The notes beneath the pieces were generated by a model. It had not been told where the DNA came from. It did not search any database and saw only the letters and a program-made list of their open reading frames with translations. DNA of 64,000 bases from contig OU452200.1 in assembly GCA_911728435.2 (NCBI GenBank), positions 2,695,130 through 2,759,129 of the forward strand, given 5' to 3'. A program made the translations under genes and the position numbers. Positions 33,560 through 58,239 of this stretch are shown piece by piece (within the stretch, counting starts at the first letter, position 1; every line of letters starts with the position of its first letter). This DNA comes from Apoderus coryli. Its lineage: Eukaryota; Arthropoda; Insecta; Coleoptera; Attelabidae.

Positions 33560-36500
33560 ATAATCATATGGGCAATGTTAGACAAGGACGAGTATACTTT
33601 CCCCTAGGAGGTGGGAGTTTGTTTTTATATTATAGGTATCATATATGTACTACTGTGCAGCAGTGTTTTTTGTTTAAAATTATATGGTATACGTATACCT
33701 ATCTACGCAAAGATTAATGTGTATGGACGAAAATAAAAGAAATTACTATAATAGTATAAATATACAGGGCTGGTTTATTAAATGTTTTAGACAATAATTT
33801 TAAATGACTAAAATAATATTATTTTAGTCATTTAATTTTAAATTTCGGATATAAGGATGCATCAAAAAGTTATATTTAAATTAACGAAATTTGGCGTTAT
33901 AGATAGGACTTCCGGTTATTACCTGATTCAGTTTTAAGGATCAAACTCAAACAGCAGATTCAACTTGTCGTTAACATTATGAAAAAATAAATCTCAGAGG
34001 CGGGTAAATTAAAGGGGCATACAGGCGTGAAATGCTACCCTAACTTTTTTATGCACATTTTTTGCGTGTATTTCAATTCGGAGATGTAAAATCTAACAAA
34101 TTATATACGTAATAAATGTATCCTTCTGTGATATTGATAGAAAGTCATCGTTATCGCGTAATATCGATTTTAAGAAATGTTAATATTAAAAAGGCTGTGC
34201 TTTTTACAAGTTGCTGAAGTAAATAAGGTTTGAAATTTCCAGCATGACAATAATTATTTAAAAAAATACGGTTTCGAAATGCAGGATGTAAAAAATTAGA
34301 ATTTTTAATCTGTTTTTAATGAAAATTTAAATCTATGGAGAAATATGGTTCAGGGTTTTTGTGAAATGTATTTTACTCCAAAGATTCTACTCATCGATTA
34401 TAACCGAATTAATTTACTCAAAAATATCTATACTAGTAAAATAACAGAATTATCACAATTAGGTTCAAATTCTGCAACGCCGAATTGAAAAAAAACTTAC
34501 AGTCTCCCTAATATTGGTTTTTGTGTAATGATCATAAAACTTTAAAAAACTAACGATTTATGTAGATTGTATTGTTAACACGTTTCGTAAAAAGCTTTAA
34601 AAACCCACCAACAGGGTGTTAAAAGTATCACGACAATAACTTTTTTCATGTTTTAACAAGTACAATCGTCTGCTTCAGATTGATCCTTAAAAACTGAATA
34701 ACAGTTTCTCTATATAAAAAAATAAAACTCGTAAATATCATCCCCAAACATTTAATTTGAATACAATTACATAACACCATATTTGAAAGTAAATAAAAAA
34801 AAACAGCATTACCTAGTTTGACAGATTTGCAAATTGCAAATCAAAGTATCTATGTATACAGGGTGTTGCATAAGTACTTGTACAAACTACTAAACTAAAC
34901 TAAACTAAAGGGTGATTCTTTGACTAATTTTAAGATACAAATTTCATATGTACATGGGTCCGCTACGGCTTGGTTTTCGAGATACAGGGAGTTCAAAAAG
35001 AATATTATATTTAGGATTATATGCTTGTTCAATAGCATCGCAATTTGGTGCAATTCGGGATACAGGTGTATTGATGACACCAGAGCTGTCAAAAGAACTA
35101 ATAAAAAATACGAAAAATAACAAAATACAAATAGCATTCAAAAGACAACAATGCACATAATAGTCGGTACCAAGCCAAATAGGTAGTAGGTAAATATAGA
35201 TTTATTTTGTTTCGGGCTTGGGCTTGGCACCGACTTATTGTAATCAAAACTACCCACCAAACGGATACATTTAATTTTACGCAGATGCTCAAAATGTTAA
35301 CTTTCTTTCATTAATAGAGACCTGTGAAGTGAGCTTACCTCTTACGCCCACGTATTAAGTACTAAGTTTCAGTTATCAGTTATAATTTTTTATTTTCCAA
35401 GAAAGCGAAACGAGATATTTAAAACGGCATTGCGCCGCCCTCATGTATACCTCCGGGGGCGGCATCGAAAATCGCTACACGTCACAAACTTGTAAATGCT
35501 TAGAACTACCCCTATATCAAATTTCTATTTTCTATCTTTTTTGTTTCATACCCAAAGCCCTATTCCTACCGAACTTATTATTTACCCGAAGAAACATTAA
35601 AAAGAAGTAAAATTTAAGTACCTAAACCGATAAAGTGGAACTTATACCTGATGAAGAGTCTGTACTATTATAATAGGTATACCTAATATAATATAGGTAG
35701 CACTGATAATTTTTTTATTATAGGTATTATAAGATCTACAACAATCTTGTTACATCTTTGCCACATTGTCTACGTGAAATATTTAGTCAAAAGTATGTTT
35801 CTATCTAAAAGCTTTTCATTTAACGATTGTTCGCCACTGATCATGGGACTGGTCTAGCCTTGAAACATGTATGACATGGATTAAATATTATTATATTAAA
35901 TTTAATTCATAGAGATTAGGCTTTTATTTCAATACTGTACTTGTAATAAATCACCCTCTGTGTTTCTTTTACCGACGAATTGGCAACAGCACGACACACA
36001 CCACATTCGCTTGTTTTTTTTTCTACCCTCCCTGCGTATCCCCTCCAGATTAATACAGAATTTCATCAATTTCTCTCTCTGACAATACAGCATTGCCGGT
36101 GCATATCTGTTGCAAATGATCTAAATAATTGTTATACGTTGCGTTTTGTTTTTGATATTAATAAACTACAAAACGGTTTCTGGCTGTGACAATACTGCTC
36201 TATGCTTTACACGCTAGTCTACGCCACGTAGTGGCAGGCATACTTAGAGATGTTCTGATTTTAATGCATTGGGCTGACTATCTATTGTGTAGATTAATCT
36301 TTGACGAAAGTATAGGGTATTATCAGCAATTATTCGTTCACTTACTTTTGTACTATTATACGTTGAACAGCATGTTTCGTTTTCGGAATCTGACGCGGAT
36401 TGGACATCATGTGGTGCAGAAATTGTGACAGTCATAATAATTATCTCTGGAAACAAAGAAACTAATTTGAAGGAGTGGTCCATCTTCCTGTGGAGTTTTG

Positions 36501-36580
36501 AAAAGAACTTCTATATACTGTCTTACCCACCAAAATTCTGTTTTCGGCTTTATTTATATAAATTTTATAAATATAATAAT
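33560..36580. other. No gene seen
   Basis: AT-rich. ACAGGG motifs at 33767 and 34858, an ACTAA mini-repeat at 34890-34912. No exon supported. Confidence 0.4.
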
Positions 36581-36585
36581 AGTAG

Positions 36586-36881
36586 CTATGAAATTAACCA
36601 CTTTGAGAAAAAAGTTTATTAGTGTTTTTTGCACAATTGGTGTAATAAATCACGGTTTTGAAAATATTTTCATAAAATTAAAAAAAAAAACAAAAAAATC
36701 AAAATCATTAAAAATGTTATTTTTGATATACCCTGTATAGTAATCGTAAATTTGGCATTTGAAATTGTAGTTCCGACACAAGCAGACGGTTTTATAAAGA
36801 ATGACTTTTTCTTCTAAATCGACAAATAAAAAAGTTTTTCCTCTTCCAAACTCTATCCAATGTGGACACATTGTATATGAA
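36586..36881. repeat. Dispersed repeat, copy 2
   Basis: Direct copy of 32786-33055, with an extra 28 bp (AGTGTTTTTTGCACAATTGG region) near its left end. Confidence 0.8.
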
Positions 36882-36899
36882 CTAAGTAACATACTATGT

Positions 36900-38020
36900 T
36901 TTTTTGTTTACTTACCAAAAATTCAAGTAGTTATTGCAAAATTTTGTTGGTCAGATGGAAATCCAAAAAAGAATGATGCCAACCATTAACACTAGATTGT
37001 TCAGCTACATACATTAAATAACACACTTTCGCGAAGAGAGATTATTTGTTATTAATTTTCTCATTTATGCTCTCTCCAATGATTTGGTCGACGAATCGTA
37101 AGTTCAAATAATATGAAGAGAGCAAACAACACGATTGTTTTTTGTTGTTATTATTCGTGTGTCCGTCTCCACTGCTTAAGCGCAACTACTTAAATAATAA
37201 GTGAAGTTTTACTCTCATGGGTAGTAGTACCTAAGTATATATTATCGCAAGGCAGTTAAATACGTTATACTTACTTATATTACCGTAAAAAACATTATAA
37301 TACCTACCGCTATCATACCTACTACCAAGTAACTTTTACTTACGTCGATATATCGGCAATTTCTGAAAATTGGCTTAATTTTAGCCCGCTATATTTTAAT
37401 AATTATCATTTGAGTGCGTAAAATGCTTCTTTTTCGGCCCCGTTTGACATTAGTTTTTGTATCAGCAAGAGTAACTAAAAGGTACTTAGCTGTTGTCTTT
37501 TTCTTTGATGTCTTGTAGAGAAAATCCAATGACAAGAGCAACCTAAAAATCAAATGAAATGAAATAAACCATCTACATTTCTACATATTTTAACATCACC
37601 GCAAACTAACCTCACTTTCAACCTATACAATCAGTGTTGTTCGCATGCTTTTTTTTTTCGTACTAGATGGCGCGTCAATTTCGTACTAGATTTACAATTG
37701 TCGTACTAGATTTACAATTTCCTTAAATGTAATTAACCGAGTAATTGTAACCTTGCTTGTTTATTGTTTAATGTAATGAATCACTTTTTCTAAAAAAAAA
37801 AAAAAAAAAACCTTTAATAATATTTGGTTTTCCTTGAGTTAGGGGATAAATATTGATTTGATTAAAAACGTACTAAAATATCGTTCCGGCGTATTAACGT
37901 ATAAAGTCTCTCAAAACTCAAAACGTACTAAATATAATACGAAAAAGCACCTGGGAACAACACTGTATACAATATATATACTACCCGTGGTTAAAAATTT
38001 GTTCGATCTTTTCTCTGGAC
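36900..38020. other. No gene seen
   Basis: AT-rich, with a 20-bp A run at 37791-37810 and three GTACTAGAT repeats at 37662-37710. Confidence 0.4.
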
Positions 38021-38026
38021 AAAAGC

Positions 38027-38516
38027 TTATGCCGGGTCCACATCAAACCGACAAAACAACATAAAATAAAACTTTTCTGCAACAAACATTCTGTCTTGTC
38101 TTTGCACTGGTGGGTTCGAACAAGACGATAATTTCATACTAATGGCTGGTTATTACTCGTTCAATTTCCTCCGCTTACAAATTCAGAGATCGTCCAAATG
38201 CCTTTAAAGTATCAGCCAAATAGTCAATATTTGTTGAGTCCCATAACAATATGGTGTCTCTATACATTTCGATTAATTTCCAAGTGTTATCCACTATCCA
38301 CTGTTCACATAGTTTTTTCTCCGTCCACACTGATTCGACACTGTTGTCGATAAAGCAAACAAAACAGAAACCCTTTGAAACTTACCGCCAACCGACGAAA
38401 AAACAAAGCCGCGATGAAAAAGTCGCTGAAATGTTGCAACTTCGTTGCAGAATTGTTGAAAACATAAAGTTTCTGTTTTGTTTCTCCTTTGTCCGTTTGA
38501 TGTGGACCCGGCATTA
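38027..38516. mobile_element. Harbinger-type MITE
   Basis: Element 38030-38513 (484 bp) with ends TGCCGGGTCCACATCAAAC and its near complement, and a TTA duplication (38027-38029, 38514-38516). A 3-bp TWA target is typical of PIF/Harbinger. Confidence 0.85.
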
Positions 38517-41500
38517 GACTTGTTAGGTTCGTAACCGTCCGAATTTCTCTTCAAACAAGCAATATATTTTTTTTTCAATTAGCTTATCAACCATTGACAT
38601 TTCTGTGGCTTGGTCAAAAAAAGGGCTATGTCCAAAATTGCAAAAATATAGTTAGTGGGCATATCTTAGAAAATGGAACCGTCTCTTTACAACAAAAATG
38701 GTCCCAATAGAATAAATCTAATAAGTGTCGATTTACCCGATTTGAAAATGGCCCAAGTGTGAGGGCCAAAGTACATGACCTGCTATGTGAGTTAGGCCAA
38801 AGTGTAGGGGCCTAACAAACATAAATAGAACTATTGACAAATTATAAATATTATTACATTTTTAATAATATGTTGGCCAAATTTTATTTAATTCGGAAGA
38901 AGCGTTTTTATTTAATGAATGTTTTTTAAAAATTATCAAATGCTCCAAACTTGATTTTCGTAGAGAGGCCTTTTATCGACCATCTGAACAAAAACAAAAC
39001 TAATTTTTAAAGATAATTTGATAAAAAAAAATTGTGTTTCCGCCCGGGATCGAACCGGGGACCTTCCGCGTGTTAGGCGGATGTGATAACCACTACACCA
39101 CGGAAACAACTTGATAATCTTTAGTTTGATTTTGATACTTTTACTAATACAAAACTCAGTAATTGAAGCTACTTTTCGGTATAAAATAAATATAATTTCG
39201 ACATAACCACACATCATGTAGTCCGCAGGCTAGTGCGGGACTCAAACTTGGAAAGATGACCCACTTACCCCCTAAAACCTCTCCGGTGAAAGGAGCTTTC
39301 TATTCGCAGATACCCACATTCAGGGAAGACAGCTAAAAATAGCTGCAAATTTAAGTCAATTTTTTCTGCTCTATTTTAAATACAAATAGTTTTTCAGACA
39401 TAAGAAAGAGATGTCATTTTTATTTTTCTAAATTAGTTGCAATCATGGTAAGTACAATAAACATTTTATTGGATAATTCATTGTAAGTTTATTTCCTCTC
39501 AATTATTGTGTCTGTCCTAGACTACTAGATGTCTGCTTTTTAATTGGTTTGGGCGATATGTTTGCCTCAATATGGCTAATTTCTTGACGGTGTTGCCAGA
39601 AGTGATACAATTGTAACGTATGTACTCACATATACGTATGTAGGTAATTAATGAATGAATGTTAATCTCATTTTGTGTCGTTATTTAATAAACGGTAGTG
39701 ATAGATTTTATGTATAGTGATAATGGATGCTCGATTCCTTTACAAACTTAAATAGTTCTCGCATCACGCCAAACCTGACCTTTTTACATTAAGCAAACCC
39801 AGTCAGAGAATACTCGTACATATTCAGAAATTTCTTATGTCGTTGATTAATGATAAGTGCCAAAATGTATTTTGTCTTAGGTAAGTACCACATAACATGT
39901 TATGTGGTAAGTACCTAACCTAACCTATATGAATTCGTATGTGCAACTTACAGTCGATAAAATATTTGCAACGTAATTTTGAGATAGCTAATTAGCTTGA
40001 AGGTAGAAAAATACGGTACTTACTGTAACAATCCAAACTCCTGATTGGTAAAACGTACAAATCACACAACTGCACATTTAAATAATTACACACGAGAAAA
40101 GCAGCATTTCAATTTCACCGAAACACAACAAAACTGAATAGGTATATAAGAGTTAACCGAAATCACTAATTAAAGATTGTACGGATTGTCAAAAATTTAA
40201 AGTATTGTTCAAAATCCTGGTTTTATAGAACCAAATGAAAAAAACTAGTTAATCTTTGGAGCGAAGAAATAGTGAAGTGCATTATACCGAATGTAGGTAT
40301 ATTAAAACACATCATAATATGAATCATATTAATTAAAATTATATTATAATATAGGAAAAAATAACACCGGACAACTCAATAAAATCACAACTCACTCCAA
40401 AATTCACAGTCCATATTCTGTTAATAACCCAAAAAAGTCCTATTCGAATTATTATAATATAAGTACCTATGCGTAAGTATGTATAAAATAATCACTGTTT
40501 TAAATATTATTTTTAAAAATTTATTATTACTATTTATCATAATTAATTCACCTACAACAGACACATAGAAAGAGAGAAATAAGAAACAATTACACTAGTA
40601 TTAAGTATTCAATCAAGAAAATAATAAATTATTTTAATAAATTTTTAAATATCTACCAAAAGCTTGCTTTTATTATTTTTGGAAAAACCGAGTTTATTAT
40701 TTTGGTTTAGTTTTAAATATCACGATGTAGAATTATTATTGATAATTGAAATTATTAAGTATCACGAAAAATCTTCAGAGCGGGGGATATTTTGGTAAAA
40801 AATTGCAAAATAATATATATTATAGCTACAGGGTGGGTCATTTTAATTAGGAACAGTATAAATAATTTTTTGGGTGCGTTATTCAGGATCTTTCGAGATT
40901 ATATTCTTGCAATTGTCACAAACTATAACCTGGGGCCTTGCTGTACGTACATAACCTCCTCAAACTAATTTCATTACGTAATCTTACGGTAGATATACAG
41001 GGTGTCCTACGGTGGCAACCCATTAGATTATTTCAGAAACTACTTCGAAATGAATTTTGAAAATTGCAGTGTCTATATTGTCAAATATGCTCTACTCAAA
41101 TAATATAATAGCAACGGCATAGCACTTCCGGTTATACCGGAAGTTGATGGCAACTTTGTTATTTTAAACGGAACACCCTATATATTATTACATTTTTGGA
41201 TTCTAAATAAGATTTCAGACATATTTCATGTATCATGCCCTATACCTAACGTCAGTCGTTTTTGACTTATATCAAGATTTATGTCAAAATTTACCATTTA
41301 GGCCTCCATAAGAATTCCGTTTTTTCCTTGTAAATCAGTATTTAATAATTATTTTGCAGGTATTTTCTTATCAGGTGGGATCTTCTTTTTCGAATTGACA
41401 AGACATTTTCTGATTAGTTTATACAGGGTGGTCAAAAAATTATATTGAAAACGGTTCAAGAAAAACAGTTGAAAGTCAATTTTTTCAAATGGAATGGGTT

Positions 41501-41555
41501 ATTATTTTTTTATTTTATCTTCCTTAGCATTAAAAAATAATGCAATTTTGTAATA
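38517..41555. other. Only tRNA-Val and short repeats seen
   Basis: Apart from tRNA-Val at 39035-39107 this is AT-rich. A small repeat at 40996-41168 starts ATACAGGGTGTCC and ends GGAACACCCTATAT, an inverted pair; another ACAGGGTGG lies at 40828 and 41422. Confidence 0.45.
39035..39107 (-). tRNA. tRNA-Val (anticodon AAC)
   Basis: 73-nt cloverleaf on the minus strand. The acceptor arms GTTTCCG and CGGAAAC pair fully. The anticodon stem TCCGC/GCGGA encloses loop CTAACAC, giving anticodon AAC. The T arm CCCGG/CCGGG closes loop TTCGATC, and the discriminator is A. A run of eight T follows directly, as a pol III terminator. Decodes valine; no intron. Confidence 0.95.
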
Positions 41556-41562
41556 AATAAAA

Positions 41563-42740
41563 GACGACATTGTAAAGAAACGATGTGTGTTGGTGATATG
41601 ATAAGAAAGTACAAGGTGGAACAACTTTCGACACTCCCAGTGTGGTTTTAAAGGTAGAGAAAGAAAACACACTTTGTGTCACCCTGTCTAAAATGGAGTA
41701 CGCTCAATTTTCTTCAAATTCTAAACATGTGCAAGATTTACCTACAATATGAAAAAAATGACTCAAATCGAATTTAAACAATCCTTACAAGTCGCTCGGG
41801 GCGTTGGAATGAGACCACCCTGATCCGAGACGATGTTATGTAGCTGAGCAGTCGTGGATGTGGCGCCACTTGGACCAGTGCCATCACAGAGGCCAGTAAA
41901 TCCTATACACAGGTTGTCGCCCCAGCAGTTGATTCCGCCGACGGTGATCAAGGTAAACACTACACCGGGCACTTGTATGCGTTGGTGCGTAACCGATGCC
42001 AAGTCTGCGATGTGTTAACGCGAGACTTGAGACTAGACACCAGGGACGGCTGCAAGCCAACAACAAATTTATTAATGAACAAACTTCATCAAATATTTTT
42101 CCGGTGAGTGTAGATGATTGAAGAAACCCAAAAAGGTGTGGATGGTCATAAATAAAGAACGACATTGTAAAGAAACGATGTGTGTTGGTGATATAATAAG
42201 AAATTACAAGGTGGAACAACTTTGACACGCCCCGTGTGGTTTTAAAGGTAGAGAAATAAAACACACTTTGTGTCACCCTGTATAAAATGGAGTACGCTCA
42301 ATTTTCTCCAAATTCAAAACATGTGCAAGATTTACCTACAATGAAAAAAATGACTCGTATCGAATTTAAACAATCCCTGCAAGTCGCTTGGGGTGTTGCA
42401 ATGCTGAGCAGTCGTGATGAATAACGGCCCTAGTGTCCGAGACTAGCGCCACTTGAATCGGTGCCATCACAGAGGGCAGTAATTCCTATACGCAGGTTAT
42501 GGCCCCAGGAGTTGATTCCGCAGACAGTCTTCAAGGTTAACACTACACCAGGCACTTGTATGGGTTGGTGCGATGAGATGGTAAACGCTGGCACAAATGC
42601 TAAGTCTGCGGTGTGTTAACGCGAGACTTGAGACTAGACACCTGGGACGGCTGCCAGCCAACAACAAATTTATTAATGATCAAACTTCATCAAATATTTT
42701 TCCGGTGAGTGTAGATTGAAGAAACCCAAAAAGGTTTGGA
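41563..42740. repeat. 588-bp tandem dimer
   Basis: Unit 1 starts near 41563 and unit 2 near 42151; both carry ACATTGTAAAGAAACGATG, a CACCCTGT motif, GTGTTAACGCGAGACTTGAG and end TTTTTCCGGTGAGTGTAG. The end motif equals the Tc1 inverted end at 12.93 kb. Unit 2 has insertions and deletions. The minus strand of unit 1 has an 80-codon unrecognised ORF. Confidence 0.8.
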
Positions 42741-42759
42741 AAGCAATCAAAAAGCAAAG

Positions 42760-44031
42760 TATAGTTTCGGTATTGAAAACGACAAAAATGTTTTCAAGTA
42801 AAGACTGTGTCAGACAGGAATGAATTTTAAAATCGCTCGCCATTTTTGACTGTCAACTGTTGAGTGTGCCCATATTTGATATTGGTTTAAGGAAAACATT
42901 GACAATTTCTTACAGCTTAGAGAAAAATTGGTAAAACCTCTCTCCTAGACGATTCGATGGCATACTAGTGCAATATCGCCGAGGTCCGACATCTCAAAGA
43001 TTGTCCAATGAGGAGAGACAGTCTCGGATGCTAGCACAGGGCGATCCTACTGTTCACGACCATAATAATAATAACGTTTTCCCAATGTACCTAGTAGGCA
43101 AGATTTATTTGGGTTGCCGGACTAGCAGCTTCCTAGTTTTAGTTAAAAAATTTAAGCGGACGTTTTCATTGAAAATTGAAAGATCCCTAAAGCTTCAGAG
43201 AGAAAAACGCACCTGTGATTGTCAGTGTCGTAGAACGATCCATACAAAGTCCATCTAAGTCAATAACTGCAGTCTAATGACCACAGACAACAAATAGAAT
43301 TTGGAACAATGTGCAGGATTTTCGGTTTTCGCGTGATGATGAAAATCCGTTAAATTATTTTTTTTAATTCAAGTTCTTCCAGTCCAATCCCACCCATTTT
43401 TTTGACTTAAATCTCAATATTAAAACAAATAAACTTTCCCAATCATAGAACTGCACTTTTTTATCTTGATCTCCACTTTACTCAATCATTATTTAATTAA
43501 AATGACGCATCCTGTATGTATATAATTATATATTAAATAAAAAAAGAGGATACGGCACTGATTCGCTCTAATTACTCAATTAATTATCCATAATTTATTT
43601 ATTTAATTAATCACTAAACTATAATATAGTTGCTGTTCAAAAATATTAACTGTAATAATAAAAAATAATATATCTAGTAGAGTCCAAGCGAACCTTCAGT
43701 TCCTTTAAAAAAAAACACAAAAATAACAAAAAAAAAAAACATAATAATTTTCAAAAAATCGTTTTTTCGGTTTTTTTTCTTTTGTTTCATTAAATTCCAA
43801 AAAAATCATTATTTATAATATTTTTTTATAATAATTAAATTAAATAAAATTGTTGTTTGTATTTCTTGTTTCTGTTTTTTTTTTTACTTTATAGTATTAT
43901 TATTTTTATGTTTATTATTATTATTTGTATTTCAAAAAAAATCTAAGTGTAGTAGTGTAGTGTTTTTGTGGGATGTTTTTTCTCATTTTCATATTATTTT
44001 ATTTTTAATACGAGGGGGCCGGTACATCACA
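42760..44031. other. eff 3' UTR and flank
   Basis: 43500-44031 is very T/A rich and probably the eff 3' UTR. 42760-43500 shows no recognisable gene; the 96-codon ORF at 42968-43258 has no motif. Confidence 0.45.
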
Positions 44032-54943
<10,912 letters not shown>

Positions 54944-54999
54944 TTGATGATGGAGTGTTTTGTGTAATAAATATTACTGGCTCTTAACCAGACAATGAA

Positions 55000-57040
55000 A
55001 CTGCGAGCCAAGGACCTCTAAGTAGTAAAGATTGCAAAGATGGCCACCTTTCAAAACTCACTGACACGACGTAAATCAAATTGAATGTATTTTAAATATA
55101 AGTTGACACTTGAACACTACAGAGTAAAGAAATTGTTTTTAAATCTATTACCACTAATCACTAGGATGAACATACAATGGACTATTTACTTGATTAATTA
55201 ATGTCTTGATCGTGTTTTAAAAGTGATGAATTCCAGAAAAACAAAATGACTGTCCACTTCCGTGGCTATTTTTGTTTCTGATTTACCGATATTGAAGAGA
55301 ATTTTAAATATGTTAATCGATAAAACAGTCATACGCTAAAATTAGTGTTTTCTGATTGAGTCATCGTCTAATAGATGACGCCACCAGAAAATAATTCAAT
55401 CATTCAGGAACTGTTGAGATATTGATTAACAGATGACGCTACAAGTAAAAATAATTTGTCAGAGTGGTGCCATTTACAACTGGTTCGAATTTTTGCATAA
55501 TTATGGCTGCCGCATTGATTGCAAGTGCCGCTCAGCGTAGTATACAAACATTTATTCAAAGAAGAAACTATATTTATTGTGTTAAGGCTCATTATTTGGG
55601 TATATGACTACTATTTAAATTAATTCGCGCCACAACAAACAATATAATATACTTAAAGTGTGGATTGTGTATGCAACTCCATATACAGTACCTATACGGT
55701 TTTGAAACAAAAAATGGGCTTTCATAGTGGCAACATGACTCATAAATATGTATTTTATGTTGCATAACTACGTTAATACTGGGTATAGAAAGTTGCAAAT
55801 ATTTTGTCTATACTTCAGATCATAAACAGATGTAAATGAATAAACCTCGTACTCGTTATATTATGATGTGCTACAAAATTTGAATAATTATTCTTGAAAA
55901 GTTTTTTTATATTTATTTAATACAAACGTTTCAATTGTACGATCTCTGGCAACACCGAGAAGAGAGGCTAACGTTGTACAAAACCAATTAAAAAACGCGC
56001 ATAGCTTGGCGTCACGATAATATAAGCAATAACAATCATGCTGCCATCTATACGCCACAGTTAATTACTGCATAATGTTGTTGCGTTGAAATCTGTAATA
56101 CCACAGGTACTTGTTTTGTAGATTGACCAACCGATGTCACAACATCCAATGACGTTAAAGAAATATTTTAGACAGAGCCGTAATCAGCAAACATTTTTTA
56201 AAAACATTAAAAAAATATCTTTTAATAATAATAATAATAAAAAAAGGTCTTTTATTGCGTATTTAACAAACCAATAAATTAATGAAATTTTTACATATAA
56301 GCATTTTCTTATTATAAAATGATGAAAATTTTTATTTATGCACGTAAGCCAAAACAAACTTGTTCGTGTTTGAGACGTGTTCATCTGCATTTGATAAAAA
56401 TAAAACTCAGACGTTTTGCTAAACATTTCAAAACCGATTTTCTATCTAATTAAATAATTAGGAATACCATCCATATAAATTTTAAACTAAACCGAAGAGT
56501 ATGTAAATTATCCTTAAACGCCCACCCACTTACAGTATTAGGGTTATTATGCCCCGAACATTCTCAACAACTCTAGACTACAACCCTTAATATAGAGAAT
56601 TAACTAACCGAGATATCACATCAAAGCAAATAGTGTTCAAGACAAATAATAATACACTGTGCGTATGTTGTAATATATAGTAAGCAACCCCCAGAACACA
56701 ACTCCTTTTATTTCAAACGAATAAGGCAGAGAAACTGTTGTGCATCATATAAGGGGATGGTAATATGTATATATAGAGATTGAGTCCCAGCATTGGGGGA
56801 GGTTGCTTTGTATTAGAGCTAGAAATAACTGCATTATAATAATATGATGTTCATCCATTAGCTTTACCGAAATAACATTGTTAAAGCTAATAAAGTTCAT
56901 ATGAGGATGCTTTAGGGCTTTTGTGCTTCTCTGTCGTGTGTGTAAAGTAAGAAGCTGCAAGAAATTTAGAGAGGTGCTTCGTAATATCTGTTATCGAGTA
57001 TCGAGTTTAGTTTTACCAGAAAAATCCGTATAAATAGTTA
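55000..57040. other. No gene seen; eff upstream region
   Basis: AT-rich. The eff promoter and 5' UTR should lie from 54944 upward but I cannot fix them. No other coding signal. Confidence 0.4.
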
Positions 57041-57052
57041 TTTATTATACAA

Positions 57053-57545
57053 GGGAAAAAAGTACTAGATTTTAGCTCGAGGTTGTGTTGTCTCCCGACG
57101 CGCAGCGGAGGGAGACAAAAAACCGAGAGCTAAAATCTAACTTTTTTCCCGTGTATGATACACTATTTTTTTCTGAGACGGGAAAAACTTCGATTTAATA
57201 TTGAAAAAAGTCAGAAAATTATCCAAGTGAAATTTGAAGTTTTAAAAAAGTAATCAAATATCTGTCAATTTCATTCTGTAATTTAATTTAAAAATTGCGA
57301 ACACTTCAGTCAGTAGAAGCAGCAAAAGTAGCGTCACAAATTATTGCCAGTTTTGATATAAAGAAAATGTAACTTTTGTATAATAAAATTTCCTAAAATT
57401 AAATATCTACCGTTACTTATGTATCCGGGAAAAAAGTGCTCACTTTTTTCCCGGGGAAAAAAGTACTCACTTTTTTCCCGGCGATAAAAAGTGACATTTT
57501 ATTACCTGTCAAGAGAGTAAATATGTCAAACTTTTTTCCCGTCAT
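57053..57545. repeat. Cluster of GGGAAAAAAGT palindromes
   Basis: 57053-57150 is a hairpin with AGATTTTAGCTC arms and inner TTGTCTCCC/GGGAGACAA. 57425-57454 is a near-perfect 30-nt palindrome (CCGGGAAAAAAGTG arms, CT centre) directly followed by a second at 57453-57481. Another CTTTTTTCCCG lies at 57530. Confidence 0.85.
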
Positions 57546-57894
57546 AGAAAAATAGATAATTAATATCATAGTTAATTAATTGATTTTGTTAAGAACGAGG
57601 CATTTATTAATTTTTAATGAATAGGGGTTGAGAAAAACTGTTTGAATTTTCTATTGTCTACAACAACAAATACGACCTCTGTTGTTTTATTTATTATCGT
57701 TTCATATTTTAAAAGAACTACGTATATAATTTAAATAATGTTAATGTTTACACTAGGTATAATTTGATATATCCAGTAAGTTGTTATTTTTTAATGAAAA
57801 AATGAATTAATGATTGAATTGTCAAGAAAAACGTCAGAAAAAAATAAAGAATTTTTGAAGTAAAATAGAAAAGAAAATCATTGAAATCTTGTTA

Positions 57895-58239
57895 TTAGAA
57901 CTGCGAACAGGTTGCCCCAAATGTCATTACCTTCATCTGATATACGTCGGGTTCTCTTTCTATTTCCAAATCACGCTTTAAAAATCTCTGGGCGCACCTG
58001 TCTTCATTTCTTATAACTACCTGGTGAAACATTTCCCGGATATCTCCACAAAATGCAAATTGTCTTTGTCTAAATTTCAAAAGGATTCCCACTAAAGGCT
58101 GTAACAAATCTGGCCCTGATAGCAAATTATCATTAAGGCTTTCCCCATGCGACTTAGCTGCTGCATCAAAGACCAATCTAATCTTTCCAGGTTTATTGAC
58201 ATTTTCTACCCCAAAGGTTCGAGATTGTGAATTGGACAA
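57895..58239 (-). pseudogene. Bel/Pao reverse transcriptase fragment
   Basis: Encodes [27 protein letters not shown] and [12 protein letters not shown], diagnostic of Bel/Pao RT. Opposite orientation to the following Pao piece. Confidence 0.88.

Noticed and set aside
37791..37810. A run as a processed pseudogene tail
   Set aside because: No retrocopied gene or target duplication was found upstream.
38251..38578. Coding ORFs at 38.3-38.6 kb
   Set aside because: They lie inside the Harbinger MITE and overlap on both strands without motifs.
41763..42276. Minus ORFs in the tandem dimer as a gene
   Set aside because: Second unit breaks the frame and no family resemblance is visible.
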